A stretch of DNA of 64,000 nt from Rhizobium sp. 16-488-2b (GTDB lineage: Bacteria; Pseudomonadota; Alphaproteobacteria; Rhizobiales; Rhizobiaceae), in contig NZ_JAGHMF010000024.1 of NCBI RefSeq assembly GCF_017741815.1, positions 1-64,000 on the forward strand, written 5' to 3'. Positions 37,593 to 46,727 of this stretch are shown here, in pieces. The position numbers were made by a program, and so were the translations under genes. Numbering within the stretch: the stretch's first letter is position 1; each line of letters starts with the position of its first letter. The notes beneath the pieces were generated by a model. It made no database searches. It was not told where the DNA came from and was given only the letters and a program-made list of their open reading frames with translations.

Positions 37593-38546
37593 CTAATCCT
37601 GCTTTTTCGCCTGTTTGGCAAGGGGGTGATGCGTTTGGACCAGTTGCTGGAGCCTTTCTTCCAGCACATGCGTGTAGATTTGCGTGGTGGAAATGTCCGA
37701 ATGGCCAAGCAGTTCCTGCACCACGCGCAGATCGGCGCCGTTGGCCAGCAGATGGCTGGCAAAGGCGTGCCGCATCACGTGCGGCGAGATCATCGATGGG
37801 GTCAGCCCCGCGCGGATCGCCAGGTTCTTCAGGTCGCGGGCAAAGACCTGCCGGGCGAGATAGCCCTCTTTCGAGGCCGCCGGAAACAGCCACGGGCTTT
37901 CCTGTGGATTTTCGGCTTTCGCCGCCTCGGCCGCCAGCATCCGGCCGTAGAGCTTCAGCGCTGCGATCGCCGATTGCGACAGCGGCACCAGCCGCTCCTT
38001 GTTGCCCTTGCCGCGAATGATCAGGAAGCGCCCTTCCTGGTCGAGCACGCGGGCGGGAAGCGATACCAGCTCGCTGACGCGCATGCCGGTGGCGTAAAGC
38101 AGTTCCAGCAGCGCCAGCATGCGCAACCGCTGCAATTGCCCGGGCGCCTCGTCCTGCGCCTCCTCCTCGGCCCTCTCCAAGAGCCGACCGACTTCGTCGA
38201 CACCCATCGTCTTCGGCAGCGCCCGCCCCTTCTTCGGCGCGTCGAGAATGCCGGTCGGATCGTCGGTGCGCAGGCCCTCGGCATAGAGGAACTTGTAGAA
38301 CTGCCGCATCGCCGCCAGCCGCCTCGCCTGCGACGAGGGCTTGAACCCCTGCGCGGCAAGAGACGCCAGATAGGCGGAGAGGTCGGCGGACGCCGCCTCG
38401 GTCAGCCGTACGCTTCTGCCGTTCAGGAAGGAATGCAGATCGTCGAGATCGCGCTCATAGGAGGAAAGCGTGTTGGCGGCAGCACCCCGCTCGGCGCTCA
38501 TCATTTCGAGAAAGGACTCGACCTGAACGCGGCTGAGATCCCTCAT
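37593..38546 (-). CDS. xerD: site-specific tyrosine recombinase XerD
   Basis: A 317-residue tyrosine recombinase that with XerC resolves chromosome dimers at dif. The N-terminal SAM-like core-binding domain spans about 8-95. The catalytic domain shows Arg in TGMRVSEL, HVMRHAFASHLL, GHSDIS and the tyrosine in QIYTHV. This is the housekeeping XerD rather than a phage integrase: normal length, and accA next door as in other rhizobia. A 58-codon membrane protein gene ends four bases upstream, so translation is probably coupled. Confidence 0.95.
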   Translation of the reverse strand: MRDLSRVQVESFLEMMSAERGAAANTLSSYERDLDDLHSFLNGRSVRLTEAASADLSAYLASLAAQGFKPSSQARRLAAMRQFYKFLYAEGLRTDDPTGILDAPKKGRALPKTMGVDEVGRLLERAEEEAQDEAPGQLQRLRMLALLELLYATGMRVSELVSLPARVLDQEGRFLIIRGKGNKERLVPLSQSAIAALKLYGRMLAAEAAKAENPQESPWLFPAASKEGYLARQVFARDLKNLAIRAGLTPSMISPHVMRHAFASHLLANGADLRVVQELLGHSDISTTQIYTHVLEERLQQLVQTHHPLAKQAKKQD

Positions 38547-38550
38547 CGCG

Positions 38551-38727
38551 TCACTTCTTCGCCGGGCTGATCGCGCCGGTGGCGGGCGGGTTGATCCGCT
38601 CGGATGGAATGCGGATCGTCACGTCGCGCTCCTTCGGCTCGACGAAAGTCACGAGCGCCCACATCGTTCCGTATATCGCTCCGGCGATGACCGCCAATAT
38701 GGCGAGAAATCGGAACAGGCTCGGCAT
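38551..38727 (-). CDS. 58-residue single-pass membrane protein upstream of xerD
   Basis: A short frame starting at the ATG at 38727 (MPSLFRFLAILAVIAGAIYG) and ending TGA at 38551-38553. GGAG lies nine to twelve bases before the start. Residues about 5-27 form one membrane helix; the remainder (VEPKERDVTIRIPSERINPP...) is a polar, probably periplasmic tail. The stop is four bases from the xerD ATG, so the two are translationally linked. The gene faces aroK across a 146-bp divergent region. I know of no assigned function; the codon usage and placement argue it is real. Confidence 0.7.
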   Translation of the reverse strand: MPSLFRFLAILAVIAGAIYGTMWALVTFVEPKERDVTIRIPSERINPPATGAISPAKK

Positions 38728-38873
38728 TCAACAACTCCATGGCTTTGCTTCTTTATGAAGAAGCGCGTTTGCAAGTGCAAGAACCAGCTTTTGAAGCATG
38801 ATTCCCTTACCTCTGACTTGACGCTACACCTGCATTTGTTGATACCGTTCGCAAACAAAGTGTGAATGGACCA

Positions 38874-39461
38874 ATGAACGACCCAGTTCTGATCGTTGCC
38901 GATAGCCTGAGGGACAGAGCTCGTGCTGCGCTCGGTTCGCGCAATCTGATCCTCGTTGGTCTGATGGGCGCCGGCAAGTCGTCGGTGGGCCGCATCGTCG
39001 CCACCCAGCTGGGCATCCCCTTCATCGATAGCGATGCCGAAATCGAGCGCGTGTCGCGCATGTCGATCAGCGAGCTTTTCGCAGCCTACGGCGAGGACGA
39101 ATTCCGCGCACTCGAGGGACGGGTGATGAAGCGGCTGCTGAAGGGCGGTCCACGCCTGGTCTCCACCGGCGGCGGCGCCTTTATCAACGACCGCACCCGC
39201 AAGCATATCAAGCGAGGCGGCTTGTCCGTCTGGCTGAAGGCCGATCTCGACGTGCTCTGGGAGCGCGTCAACAAGCGCGACACCCGACCGCTGCTGAAGA
39301 CCGAAAATCCCAGGCAGACACTCGAAAACCTGATGAACGCAAGATACCCGATCTACGAGCAGGCCGACCTCACCGTATTGTCGCGCGATGTGCGCAAGGA
39401 AGTGATGGCCGACGAAGTGCTGAAAGCCGTGATCGACAGCAGAACCGAAAGTGCAGCCTGA
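38874..39461 (+). CDS. aroK: shikimate kinase
   Basis: A 195-residue kinase of the chorismate pathway that phosphorylates shikimate at the 3-hydroxyl. Walker A is GLMGAGKSSVGR. The shikimate-binding aspartate and arginine are in FIDSDAEIE and EDEFRALE, and STGGGAFI forms the conserved glycine loop. A GTG four codons upstream (38862) is an alternative start; neither has a strong ribosome binding site. The stop overlaps the aroB ATG by one base (TGATG), so expression is coupled. Confidence 0.94.
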   Translation: MNDPVLIVADSLRDRARAALGSRNLILVGLMGAGKSSVGRIVATQLGIPFIDSDAEIERVSRMSISELFAAYGEDEFRALEGRVMKRLLKGGPRLVSTGGGAFINDRTRKHIKRGGLSVWLKADLDVLWERVNKRDTRPLLKTENPRQTLENLMNARYPIYEQADLTVLSRDVRKEVMADEVLKAVIDSRTESAA

Positions 39462-40591
39462 TGAATGCGATTGCCGCCTCCGCCGAATGCAAGGTTCACG
39501 TGCCGCTGGGCGACCGCGCCTACGACATCCTGATCGGCCCCGGCCTGATCGCACGCGCCGGCGCCGAAATCGCCGCTCGCCTCAAGGGCCGCAAGGCCGC
39601 CATCATCACCGACGAGAACGTCGCACCGCTTTATCTGAACGCGCTCGTCGAGAGCCTGACGGCCTCCGGCATCGCCTCGTCTTCGCTGGTCTTGCCGGCC
39701 GGCGAAAAGACCAAGAGCTTCGAACATCTGATCACCGCCTGCGACAAGGTTCTGGAAGCCCGCGTCGAACGTAACGATTACGTGATCGCGCTTGGCGGCG
39801 GCGTCATCGGCGACCTCTCCGGCTTCGTTGCCGGCATTGTCAGGCGTGGTGTCCGCTTCGTGCAGATCCCGACATCGCTGCTGTCGCAGGTCGACAGTTC
39901 CGTCGGCGGCAAGACCGGCATCAACAGCCGCCACGGCAAGAACCTGATCGGCGTCTTCCACCAGCCCGACCTCGTGCTGGCCGATAGCGATGTGCTGAAC
40001 ACGCTCTCCGAACGCGAATTCCGCGCCGGTTACGCCGAAGTCGCCAAATACGGCCTGATCGACAAACCCGATTTCTTCACGTGGCTGGAAAAAAACTGGC
40101 AGTCCGTCTTCTCCGGCGGCGCCGCCCGCATCGAAGCGATTGCCGCAAGCTGCCAGGCCAAATCGGACGTGGTCGTCGCCGACGAGCATGAAAACGGCCA
40201 GCGCGCCCTGCTCAATCTCGGCCACACCTTCGGCCACGCGCTGGAAGCCGCGACCGCCTACGACAGCAGCCGTCTCGTCCATGGCGAAGGCGTTGCGATC
40301 GGCATGGTGCTCGCCCACGAATTCTCGGCCCGCATGAACCTCGCAAGCCCTGACGATGCAAAGCGCGTCGAGCATCACCTGAAAGAAGTCGGCCTCCCGA
40401 CCCGCATGTCGCAAATCCCGGGCACGCTGCCGCCGGCCGAAGTGCTGATGGACGCGATCGCGCAGGACAAGAAGGTCAAGGGCGGTAAGCTCACCTTCAT
40501 CCTCACCCGCGGCATCGGCCAGTCCTTCGTCGCAAACGACGTCCCGGCATCCGAAGTATTGAGCTTCCTCAAGGAAAAACACCCGCAATGA
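39461..40591 (+). CDS. aroB: 3-dehydroquinate synthase
   Basis: A 376-residue NAD-dependent, zinc-binding enzyme that converts DAHP to 3-dehydroquinate in the shikimate pathway. The nucleotide-binding GGGVIGDLSGFVA, the substrate-binding SSVGGKTGINSRHGKN, and the metal ligands in LNLGHTFGHALE and HGEGVAIGM are present. It is encoded directly after aroK (one-base overlap) and its own stop overlaps the next gene by four bases, forming an aroK-aroB-corC-like operon common in rhizobia. Confidence 0.97.
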   Translation: MNAIAASAECKVHVPLGDRAYDILIGPGLIARAGAEIAARLKGRKAAIITDENVAPLYLNALVESLTASGIASSSLVLPAGEKTKSFEHLITACDKVLEARVERNDYVIALGGGVIGDLSGFVAGIVRRGVRFVQIPTSLLSQVDSSVGGKTGINSRHGKNLIGVFHQPDLVLADSDVLNTLSEREFRAGYAEVAKYGLIDKPDFFTWLEKNWQSVFSGGAARIEAIAASCQAKSDVVVADEHENGQRALLNLGHTFGHALEAATAYDSSRLVHGEGVAIGMVLAHEFSARMNLASPDDAKRVEHHLKEVGLPTRMSQIPGTLPPAEVLMDAIAQDKKVKGGKLTFILTRGIGQSFVANDVPASEVLSFLKEKHPQ

Positions 40592-41898
40592 CCCTCGAAG
40601 GCACGCTGGCTTTTCTTTCCGCATATTGGCCGGAAATCGTTTCCATCGTGGCCCTCGTCCTCATGTCCGCCTTCTTCTCCGGCTCCGAGACGGCGCTGAC
40701 CGCCGTATCGCGTAGCCGCATCCACACGCTTGAGGCAAACGGCGAAGAACGCGCCGGCATCGTCCGCGAACTGATCGAACGCCGCGACCGGCTGATCGGC
40801 GCGCTACTGATCGGCAACAACCTCGCCAACATCCTCTCGTCCTCGATCGCCACCAGCGTCTTTCTCGGCCTGTTCGGCAACTCCGGCGTGGCGCTGGCGA
40901 CGCTGGCGATGACGGTCATTCTGGTCATCTTCGCCGAAGTGCTGCCGAAAAGCTGGGCGATCTCGATCCCCGAACGTTTCGCGCTCGCCGTCGCCAAGGC
41001 CGTCAAGGCCTTCGTCTTCATCGTCGGCCCCGTCTCCTCCTTCGTCAACCTCATCGTCCGCTGGATTCTTGCCCGCTTCGGCATCAACCTGTCGCGCGAA
41101 GTCTCCATGCTGTCGGCACACGAAGAGCTGCGCGGCGCGGTCGATCTGCTGCATCGCGAGGGATCGGTGGTGAAGGCCGACCGCGACCGCCTCGGCGGCG
41201 TGCTCGATCTCGGCGAACTCGAACTGTCCGATATCATGGTCCACCGCATGGCCATGCGCTGCATCAACGCCGACGATCCGCCCGAAGTGGTCGTGCGCAC
41301 CATTCTCGACAGCCCGTTTACCCGCATGCCGCTCTGGCGCGGCACGACCGACAACATCATCGGCGTCGTGCATTCGAAGGACCTGCTCAGGGCGCTCGCC
41401 GAGCGCAACGCCGAGCCCGAACAGCTCGACATCATCAAGATCGCCCAAAAGCCGTGGTTCGTGCCCGACAGCACCAACCTCGAAGCGCAGCTCAACGCCT
41501 TTCTGCGCCGCAAGCAGCATTTCGCCGTCGTGGTCGACGAATATGGCGAGGTGCAGGGCATCGTCACGCTTGAAGACATCCTGGAGGAGATCGTCGGCGA
41601 TATCTCCGACGAGCACGACATCGAGATGCAGGGCGTGCGCCAGGAAGCAGACGGCTCGGTGGTGGTCGACGGCAACGTGCCGATCCGCGATCTCAACCGC
41701 GCGCTCGACTGGCAGCTGCCCGACGAGGAAGCGACGACGATCGCCGGTCTCGTCATCCATGAATCCATGACCATTCCCGAGGAGCGCCAGGCCTTCACCT
41801 TCTACGGCAAGCGCTTCATCGTCATGAAGCGCGACAAGAACCGCATCACCAGACTGCGTATCCGCCCGGCGGAGGAGAACGAAAACAACCCCGCCTGA
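40588..41898 (+). CDS. CorC/HlyC-family (CNNM) membrane transporter
   Basis: A 436-residue protein with an N-terminal DUF21 membrane domain (about 10-190, with SAFFSGSETALTAVSRSR), a pair of CBS domains (about 210-330) and a C-terminal CorC_HlyC domain (about 345-430). Such proteins export or regulate magnesium or cobalt; the old label hemolysin is misleading. It overlaps aroB by four bases (ATGA), so translation is coupled, though no metabolic link to aromatic synthesis is obvious. Confidence 0.9.
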   Translation: MTLEGTLAFLSAYWPEIVSIVALVLMSAFFSGSETALTAVSRSRIHTLEANGEERAGIVRELIERRDRLIGALLIGNNLANILSSSIATSVFLGLFGNSGVALATLAMTVILVIFAEVLPKSWAISIPERFALAVAKAVKAFVFIVGPVSSFVNLIVRWILARFGINLSREVSMLSAHEELRGAVDLLHREGSVVKADRDRLGGVLDLGELELSDIMVHRMAMRCINADDPPEVVVRTILDSPFTRMPLWRGTTDNIIGVVHSKDLLRALAERNAEPEQLDIIKIAQKPWFVPDSTNLEAQLNAFLRRKQHFAVVVDEYGEVQGIVTLEDILEEIVGDISDEHDIEMQGVRQEADGSVVVDGNVPIRDLNRALDWQLPDEEATTIAGLVIHESMTIPEERQAFTFYGKRFIVMKRDKNRITRLRIRPAEENENNPA

Positions 41899-41972
41899 TC
41901 TCCCGTCATCCCCTTGTCACCCATTGCGCGCTGCGGGAGGAGCCCGGCGAGCAGCATCATTATGGATTTGAT

Positions 41973-42446
41973 ATGTTTGATCTTCTCTGGCGCTCGATCG
42001 CCATCGGCATCGGCGCCACCATTCTCATGGACATCTGGTCGATCGCGCTTGCCAAGGGCGCAATACCGAATTGGGGACCGCCCGGCCGCTGGCTCTGGCA
42101 TCTCTTCGCCAAGGGCACGGTCTTCCACGACGATATCGGCAAGGCCGAACCCTATAAGCATGAAGTCGCGCTCGGCTGGGTCTTCCACTACGCCGTCGGC
42201 ATCATCTACGGCATCATGCTGGTGATCCTGACGGGCCCCTACTGGCTGGTCGCGCCGACCTTCCTGCCTGCCTGGATCTGGGGCATCGTCACCATCGCCG
42301 GCGGCTGGTTCCTGCTGCAGCCGGGCCTCGGCATCGGCTGGGCGGCATCCAAGACGCCGAACCCCAACAAGGTCCGCTTCCTCGGCCTCGTCGCCCACAC
42401 CGTCTTCGGCTTCGGCCTCTACGCGACGGCACTTCTGATTCGTTAG
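41973..42446 (+). CDS. DUF2938 family membrane protein
   Basis: A 157-residue integral membrane protein with about four predicted helices (roughly 5-27, 63-85, 93-115 and 130-155). The family hallmark is the opening GIGATILMDIWSIALAKGAI and a WVFHYAVGIIYG segment, which put it in DUF2938. No function is established. It follows the CorC-like gene by 74 bases and may be part of that transcript or separate. Confidence 0.8.
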   Translation: MFDLLWRSIAIGIGATILMDIWSIALAKGAIPNWGPPGRWLWHLFAKGTVFHDDIGKAEPYKHEVALGWVFHYAVGIIYGIMLVILTGPYWLVAPTFLPAWIWGIVTIAGGWFLLQPGLGIGWAASKTPNPNKVRFLGLVAHTVFGFGLYATALLIR

Positions 42447-42504
42447 AGGCGACCCGCCATCCTTGCGAAACCGCCGCACCGCGCCCATATGACGCGGTGT
42501 CGGC

Positions 42505-42786
42505 TTACCAGCGCACCGGCTCTCCGGGCGCCGCCGGCTCCACCGCCAGCGCATGCAACCCCGCATCCAGTTCAGGTTTCAAAAGCTCCGTGATCGCCCG
42601 GTGACGCGCCAGCCGTGTCATGCCGGCAAACGATGCGGAGATGATCCTGACCCGCATATGGGTCTCGCCTTCCCCTGTAACGTCAGGGTGATGGCCGGCA
42701 TGCAAGTGGCTTTCGTTGATGACATCAAGCCGCTCCGGCGCGAATGCCGCGGTGAGCTTCTCTTCGATGGAGGATTGAACTGTCAT
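42505..42786 (-). CDS. BolA family protein
   Basis: A 93-residue BolA-fold protein started at the ATG at 42786 (MTVQSSIEEKLTAAFAP). The helix-strand core includes LDVINESHLHAGH, with the conserved histidine proposed to bind iron-sulfur clusters with monothiol glutaredoxins, and SASFAGMTRLARHRAITELL. In Alphaproteobacteria BolA proteins take part in iron sensing and envelope stress. The open frame extends 21 codons upstream without similarity. Divergent from the DnaJ-domain gene, separated by about 105 bases. Confidence 0.9.
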   Translation of the reverse strand: MTVQSSIEEKLTAAFAPERLDVINESHLHAGHHPDVTGEGETHMRVRIISASFAGMTRLARHRAITELLKPELDAGLHALAVEPAAPGEPVRW

Positions 42787-42891
42787 GAGCCGATCTTGCC
42801 GAATTGAGAAAAAGGTTCCCACCAAGCCAGCAACATTCCCGTTTGTCAATTCTTGTCCTCACCCATTCTGAGCCCCATAATTAGCGCCGTC

Positions 42892-43506
42892 ATGAGACTT
42901 GATTCCAAATATTTCGATCGCATCCGCACCCGCCGCAAACGCGAGCAGGAACCCGAACAGGCTCCCCCATCCTGTCAGTGGGACGGCTGCGACAAGAAAG
43001 GCGTGCATCGCGCTCCTGTCGGACGCAATGCCGAAGGGCAGTTCTTTCTCTTCTGCTTCGAGCACGTCAAAGAGTACAACAAGGGCTACAACTATTTCTC
43101 CGGCCTCTCGGACGGCGAGATCGCGCGCTACCAGAAGGAAGCGATCACGGGCCATCGCCCGACCTGGACCGTCGGCGTCAACAAGTCGGCCAAGGATAGC
43201 CCGATCCAGTCGGACATCCGCTCCGGCGCCTATACGCGGGTTCGCGATCCCTTCGGCTTCGTCAAGGAAAACAAGAGCAGCGGCCCGCGCTTTCCCGAGC
43301 AGCGCAAGCTGAAGAGCCTGGAAGCCAAGGCCTTCGACACCATGAACCTGGCAGCAAACGCCACGTCTTCGGAGATCAAGAGCCGCTACAAGGAACTGGT
43401 GAAGAAGCACCATCCCGACGCAAACGGCGGCGACCGTGGTTCCGAAGAGCGCTTCCGCGCCGTGATCCAGGCCTATCAATTATTGAAGCAGAACGGTTTT
43501 TGTTAA
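42892..43506 (+). CDS. J-domain protein
   Basis: A 204-residue protein when started at the ATG at 42892 (MRLDSKYFDRIRTRR). The C-terminal 60 residues are a J-domain with the diagnostic HPD tripeptide in VKKHHPDANGGDRG. The N-terminal part (about 25-140) contains CQWDGC...HRAPVGRN and FCFEHVKEYNKGYNYF, where Cys and His residues might bind a metal. It should recruit DnaK (Hsp70) to specific clients. It is not the canonical DnaJ, lacking the G/F region and zinc fingers. It lies between bolA and cobS-cobT. Confidence 0.88.
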   Translation: MRLDSKYFDRIRTRRKREQEPEQAPPSCQWDGCDKKGVHRAPVGRNAEGQFFLFCFEHVKEYNKGYNYFSGLSDGEIARYQKEAITGHRPTWTVGVNKSAKDSPIQSDIRSGAYTRVRDPFGFVKENKSSGPRFPEQRKLKSLEAKAFDTMNLAANATSSEIKSRYKELVKKHHPDANGGDRGSEERFRAVIQAYQLLKQNGFC

Positions 43507-43814
43507 TTCCCGTCCTTGCTCTTGGTCTTCAATCGGGTATGGTCCAAATCGGCTGAGGCCGCAGGCAACCGCGGCACCTTTTTCCGCGTTTGTCTCACAG
43601 GCGCCTCGGCCACTTCCGGACGCGGCGTTTCTTGTCCGGGACTATCGTCAAGAATGCTCGCAGGCGGTGATTTGATCGTCCCCGAGGTTTCGTTTCAGTC
43701 CCGGAGAAGCATCGCCGACGTTCAGACATGAGCGCGTGGGATACCACAACGCCATGATCGCGAAACGAGCTGAGACAGTATGGCAGGGTGTCGGCCACCC
43801 GCCTTGGAGACATG
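43507..43814. other. intergenic region upstream of cobS
   Basis: A 308-bp gap with no supported gene. I looked for a cobalamin riboswitch (B12 box) because the next genes are cobS and cobT, and did not find one. A small ribosome binding site (GGAG at 43806-43809) precedes cobS. Confidence 0.5.
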
Positions 43815-44807
43815 ATGAGCAAGATTGACCTTGATATCTCGGAACTTCCGGACACCACCGTTTCGGTCAGGGAGGTCTTCGGCATCGATTCCGACATCCG
43901 CGTTCCGGCTTACAGCCAGGGCAGCGCCTATGTTCCGGATCTCGATCCCGACTATCTCTTCGATCGCGAAACCACGCTCGCCATCATTGCCGGCTTTGCT
44001 CATAACCGACGCGTGATGATCTCCGGCTACCACGGCACCGGCAAGTCCTCTCATATCGAGCAGGTCGCCGCCCGCCTGAACTGGCCTTGCGTTCGTATCA
44101 ACCTCGACAGCCACGTCAGCCGTATCGATCTCGTCGGCAAGGACGCCATCGTCGTCAAGGACGGCCTGCAGGTCACCGAATTCAAGGACGGCATCCTGCC
44201 CTGGGCCTACCAGCACAATGTCGCGCTCGTCTTCGACGAATATGACGCCGGCCGCCCGGACGTCATGTTCGTCATCCAGCGCGTTCTGGAATCCTCCGGC
44301 CGCCTGACGCTGCTCGACCAGAGCCGCGTCATCCGCCCGCACCCGGCCTTCCGCCTGTTCGCCACCGCCAACACGATCGGCCTCGGCGACACGACCGGCC
44401 TCTATCACGGCACGCAGCAGATCAACCAGGCGCAGATGGACCGCTGGTCGATCATCTCGACGCTGAACTACCTGCCGCACGAGCACGAAGTGAACATCGT
44501 CGCCGCCAAGGTGAAGAGCTTCGGCAAGGACAAGAACGGCCGCGATACCGTCTCCAAGATGGTCCGCGTCGCCGATCTCACCCGCGCCTCCTTCATGAAC
44601 GGCGATCTCTCGACCGTCATGAGCCCGCGTACCGTCATCACCTGGGCCGAGAATGCCGAGATCTTCGGCGATCTCGCCTTCGCCTTCCGTGTCACCTTCC
44701 TCAACAAGTGCGACGAACTGGAGCGTCCGCTGGTTGCCGAGCACTATCAGCGCGCCTTCGGCGTCGAGCTGAAGGAAAGCGCCGCCAACATCGTCCTGGA
44801 GGCCTGA
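43815..44807 (+). CDS. cobS: cobaltochelatase subunit CobS
   Basis: A 330-residue AAA+ ATPase of the aerobic cobalt chelatase (CobN-CobS-CobT), which inserts cobalt into hydrogenobyrinic acid a,c-diamide during B12 synthesis. Walker A is GYHGTGKSSH, Walker B is LVFDEYDAG, and ATANTIGLGDTTGLYHGT is the sensor segment typical of CobS. Two adjacent ATGs exist (43812 and 43815); the second is five bases from GGAG and is preferred. cobT follows 12 bases later. CobN is not in the window. Confidence 0.96.
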   Translation: MSKIDLDISELPDTTVSVREVFGIDSDIRVPAYSQGSAYVPDLDPDYLFDRETTLAIIAGFAHNRRVMISGYHGTGKSSHIEQVAARLNWPCVRINLDSHVSRIDLVGKDAIVVKDGLQVTEFKDGILPWAYQHNVALVFDEYDAGRPDVMFVIQRVLESSGRLTLLDQSRVIRPHPAFRLFATANTIGLGDTTGLYHGTQQINQAQMDRWSIISTLNYLPHEHEVNIVAAKVKSFGKDKNGRDTVSKMVRVADLTRASFMNGDLSTVMSPRTVITWAENAEIFGDLAFAFRVTFLNKCDELERPLVAEHYQRAFGVELKESAANIVLEA

Positions 44808-44819
44808 GGCTAACGGATC

Positions 44820-46721
44820 ATGGCAGCGCGTGGTGACAATTCGAAAGCAAAGCCCGGTGCACCCGTCGACGTGGAGCCGCTGCGCCGGGCGATAACCGGC
44901 AGCGTGCGCGCGATCGCCGGCGACGGCGAGGTCGAGGTGACCTTCGCCAACGAGCGGCCGGGCATGACCGCCGAGCGCATCCGCCTGCCGGAACTGTCCA
45001 AGCGCCCGACAATGCACGAGCTTGCGGTCACCCGCGGGCTTGGCGATTCGATGGCGCTGCGTCTCGCCTGCCATGACGAGAAGGTGCACGCGACGATGGC
45101 GCCGCAGGGCTCCGACGCCCGCGCCATCTTCGATGCCGTCGAGCAGGCGCGCGTGGAATCGATCGGCGCGTTGCGCATGGAAGGCGTCGCCAGCAATCTG
45201 CGCTCGATGACGACGGAAAAATACGCCAAGGCCAATTTCTCCGGCATTGAACGCCAGGAAGACGCACCCGTTGGCGAAGCCGTCGCCATGATGGTGCGCG
45301 AAAAGCTGACAGGCGAAAAGCCGCCGGAATCGGCTGGCAAGGTGCTCGATCTCTGGCGCTCCTTCATCGAGGACAAGGCCGGCAAGGATCTCGAGAACCT
45401 GACCGGCGTCATCAACGACCAGCAGGCCTTCTCCAAGGTTATCCGCAACATGCTGACAGCCATGGAAATGGCCGAGGAGTATGGCGACGACGACAACGAT
45501 CCTGACTCTGACGACCAGCAGGACGAGGAAGACAAGCCGAGCGGCGAAGACCAGAACGACGACGATGTCGAGGACGATGCCGGCTCGGATGCCGCCCCCG
45601 TCGAGGACAGCGAAGTCGCCGACGAGCAGATGGAGGACGGCGAGACCGAAGGCGCCGAGATCTCCGACGACGACATGCAGGAAGAGGGCGAGGACGACTC
45701 GGAGACGCCGGGCGAAACCCGCCGTCCGAACACGCCCTTCGACGATTTCAACGAGAAGGTCGACTACCACGTCTTCACCGAGGAGTTCGACGAGACGATC
45801 ACCGCCGAGGAACTGTGCGACGCCGCCGAGCTGGAACGCCTGCGCGCCTTCCTCGACAAGCAGCTCGCCCATCTCCAGGGCGCCGTCGGCCGTCTTGCCA
45901 ACCGCCTGCAGCGCCGCCTGATGGCGCAGCAGAACCGCTCCTGGGATTTCGACCTGGAAGAGGGCTATCTCGATCCGGCCCGCCTGACGCGCCTGATCAT
46001 CGACCCCACCCAGGCGCTCTCCTTCAAGAAGGAGCGCGACACGCAGTTCCGCGATACGGTCGTGACGCTGCTGATCGACAATTCCGGCTCCATGCGCGGC
46101 CGCCCGATCACCGTTGCCGCCACCTGCGCCGACATTCTCGCCCGCACGCTGGAGCGCTGCGGCGTCAAGGTCGAGATCCTCGGCTTCACCACCAAGGCCT
46201 GGAAGGGCGGACAGGCGCGCGAACAATGGCTCGCCAATGGCAAGCCGCAGACGCCGGGCCGCCTGAACGACCTGCGCCACATCATCTACAAGTCCGCCGA
46301 CGCCCCGTGGCGCCGCTCGCGCACCAATCTCGGCCTGATGATGCGCGAAGGCCTGCTGAAGGAAAACATCGACGGCGAGGCGCTGATGTGGGCGCATAAC
46401 CGCCTGATCGCGCGGCGCGAGCAGCGCAAGATCCTGATGATGATCTCCGACGGCGCGCCGGTCGACGATTCGACGTTGTCCGTCAATCCGGGCAACTATC
46501 TGGAGCGCCACCTGCGCGCGGTCATCGAGCGCATCGAGACTCGCTCTCCGGTCGAACTGCTTGCCATCGGTATCGGCCACGACGTCACGCGCTACTATCG
46601 CCGCGCCGTCACCATCGTCGATGCGGATGAACTCGCAGGCGCGATGACCGAACAGCTGGCCTCGCTCTTCGAGGACCAGGCGGCGCAACCGCGCGGCGGA
46701 CGCGCCCGCCGCGCCGGCTGA
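44820..46721 (+). CDS. cobT: cobaltochelatase subunit CobT
   Basis: A 633-residue partner of CobS. The middle (about 215-305) is extremely acidic, made mostly of D and E. The C-terminal 220 residues form a von Willebrand factor A domain with the metal-binding MIDAS motif in LLIDNSGSMRG. CobS and CobT form a two-tiered ATPase complex that drives cobalt insertion by CobN. The gene lies 12 bases after cobS and six bases before the next gene, so all three are likely one operon. Confidence 0.96.
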   Translation: MAARGDNSKAKPGAPVDVEPLRRAITGSVRAIAGDGEVEVTFANERPGMTAERIRLPELSKRPTMHELAVTRGLGDSMALRLACHDEKVHATMAPQGSDARAIFDAVEQARVESIGALRMEGVASNLRSMTTEKYAKANFSGIERQEDAPVGEAVAMMVREKLTGEKPPESAGKVLDLWRSFIEDKAGKDLENLTGVINDQQAFSKVIRNMLTAMEMAEEYGDDDNDPDSDDQQDEEDKPSGEDQNDDDVEDDAGSDAAPVEDSEVADEQMEDGETEGAEISDDDMQEEGEDDSETPGETRRPNTPFDDFNEKVDYHVFTEEFDETITAEELCDAAELERLRAFLDKQLAHLQGAVGRLANRLQRRLMAQQNRSWDFDLEEGYLDPARLTRLIIDPTQALSFKKERDTQFRDTVVTLLIDNSGSMRGRPITVAATCADILARTLERCGVKVEILGFTTKAWKGGQAREQWLANGKPQTPGRLNDLRHIIYKSADAPWRRSRTNLGLMMREGLLKENIDGEALMWAHNRLIARREQRKILMMISDGAPVDDSTLSVNPGNYLERHLRAVIERIETRSPVELLAIGIGHDVTRYYRRAVTIVDADELAGAMTEQLASLFEDQAAQPRGGRARRAG

Positions 46722-46727
46722 TCGCGT

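Noticed and set aside
43507..43814. Cobalamin riboswitch upstream of cobS
   Set aside because: No B12-box-like sequence or suitable multi-stem structure was found.
43722..46688. 988-codon open frame antisense to cobS-cobT
   Set aside because: Long antisense frames arise from GC-rich codon usage. The sense strand encodes clear CobS and CobT with all motifs, and the antisense product is low-complexity and unlike any family.
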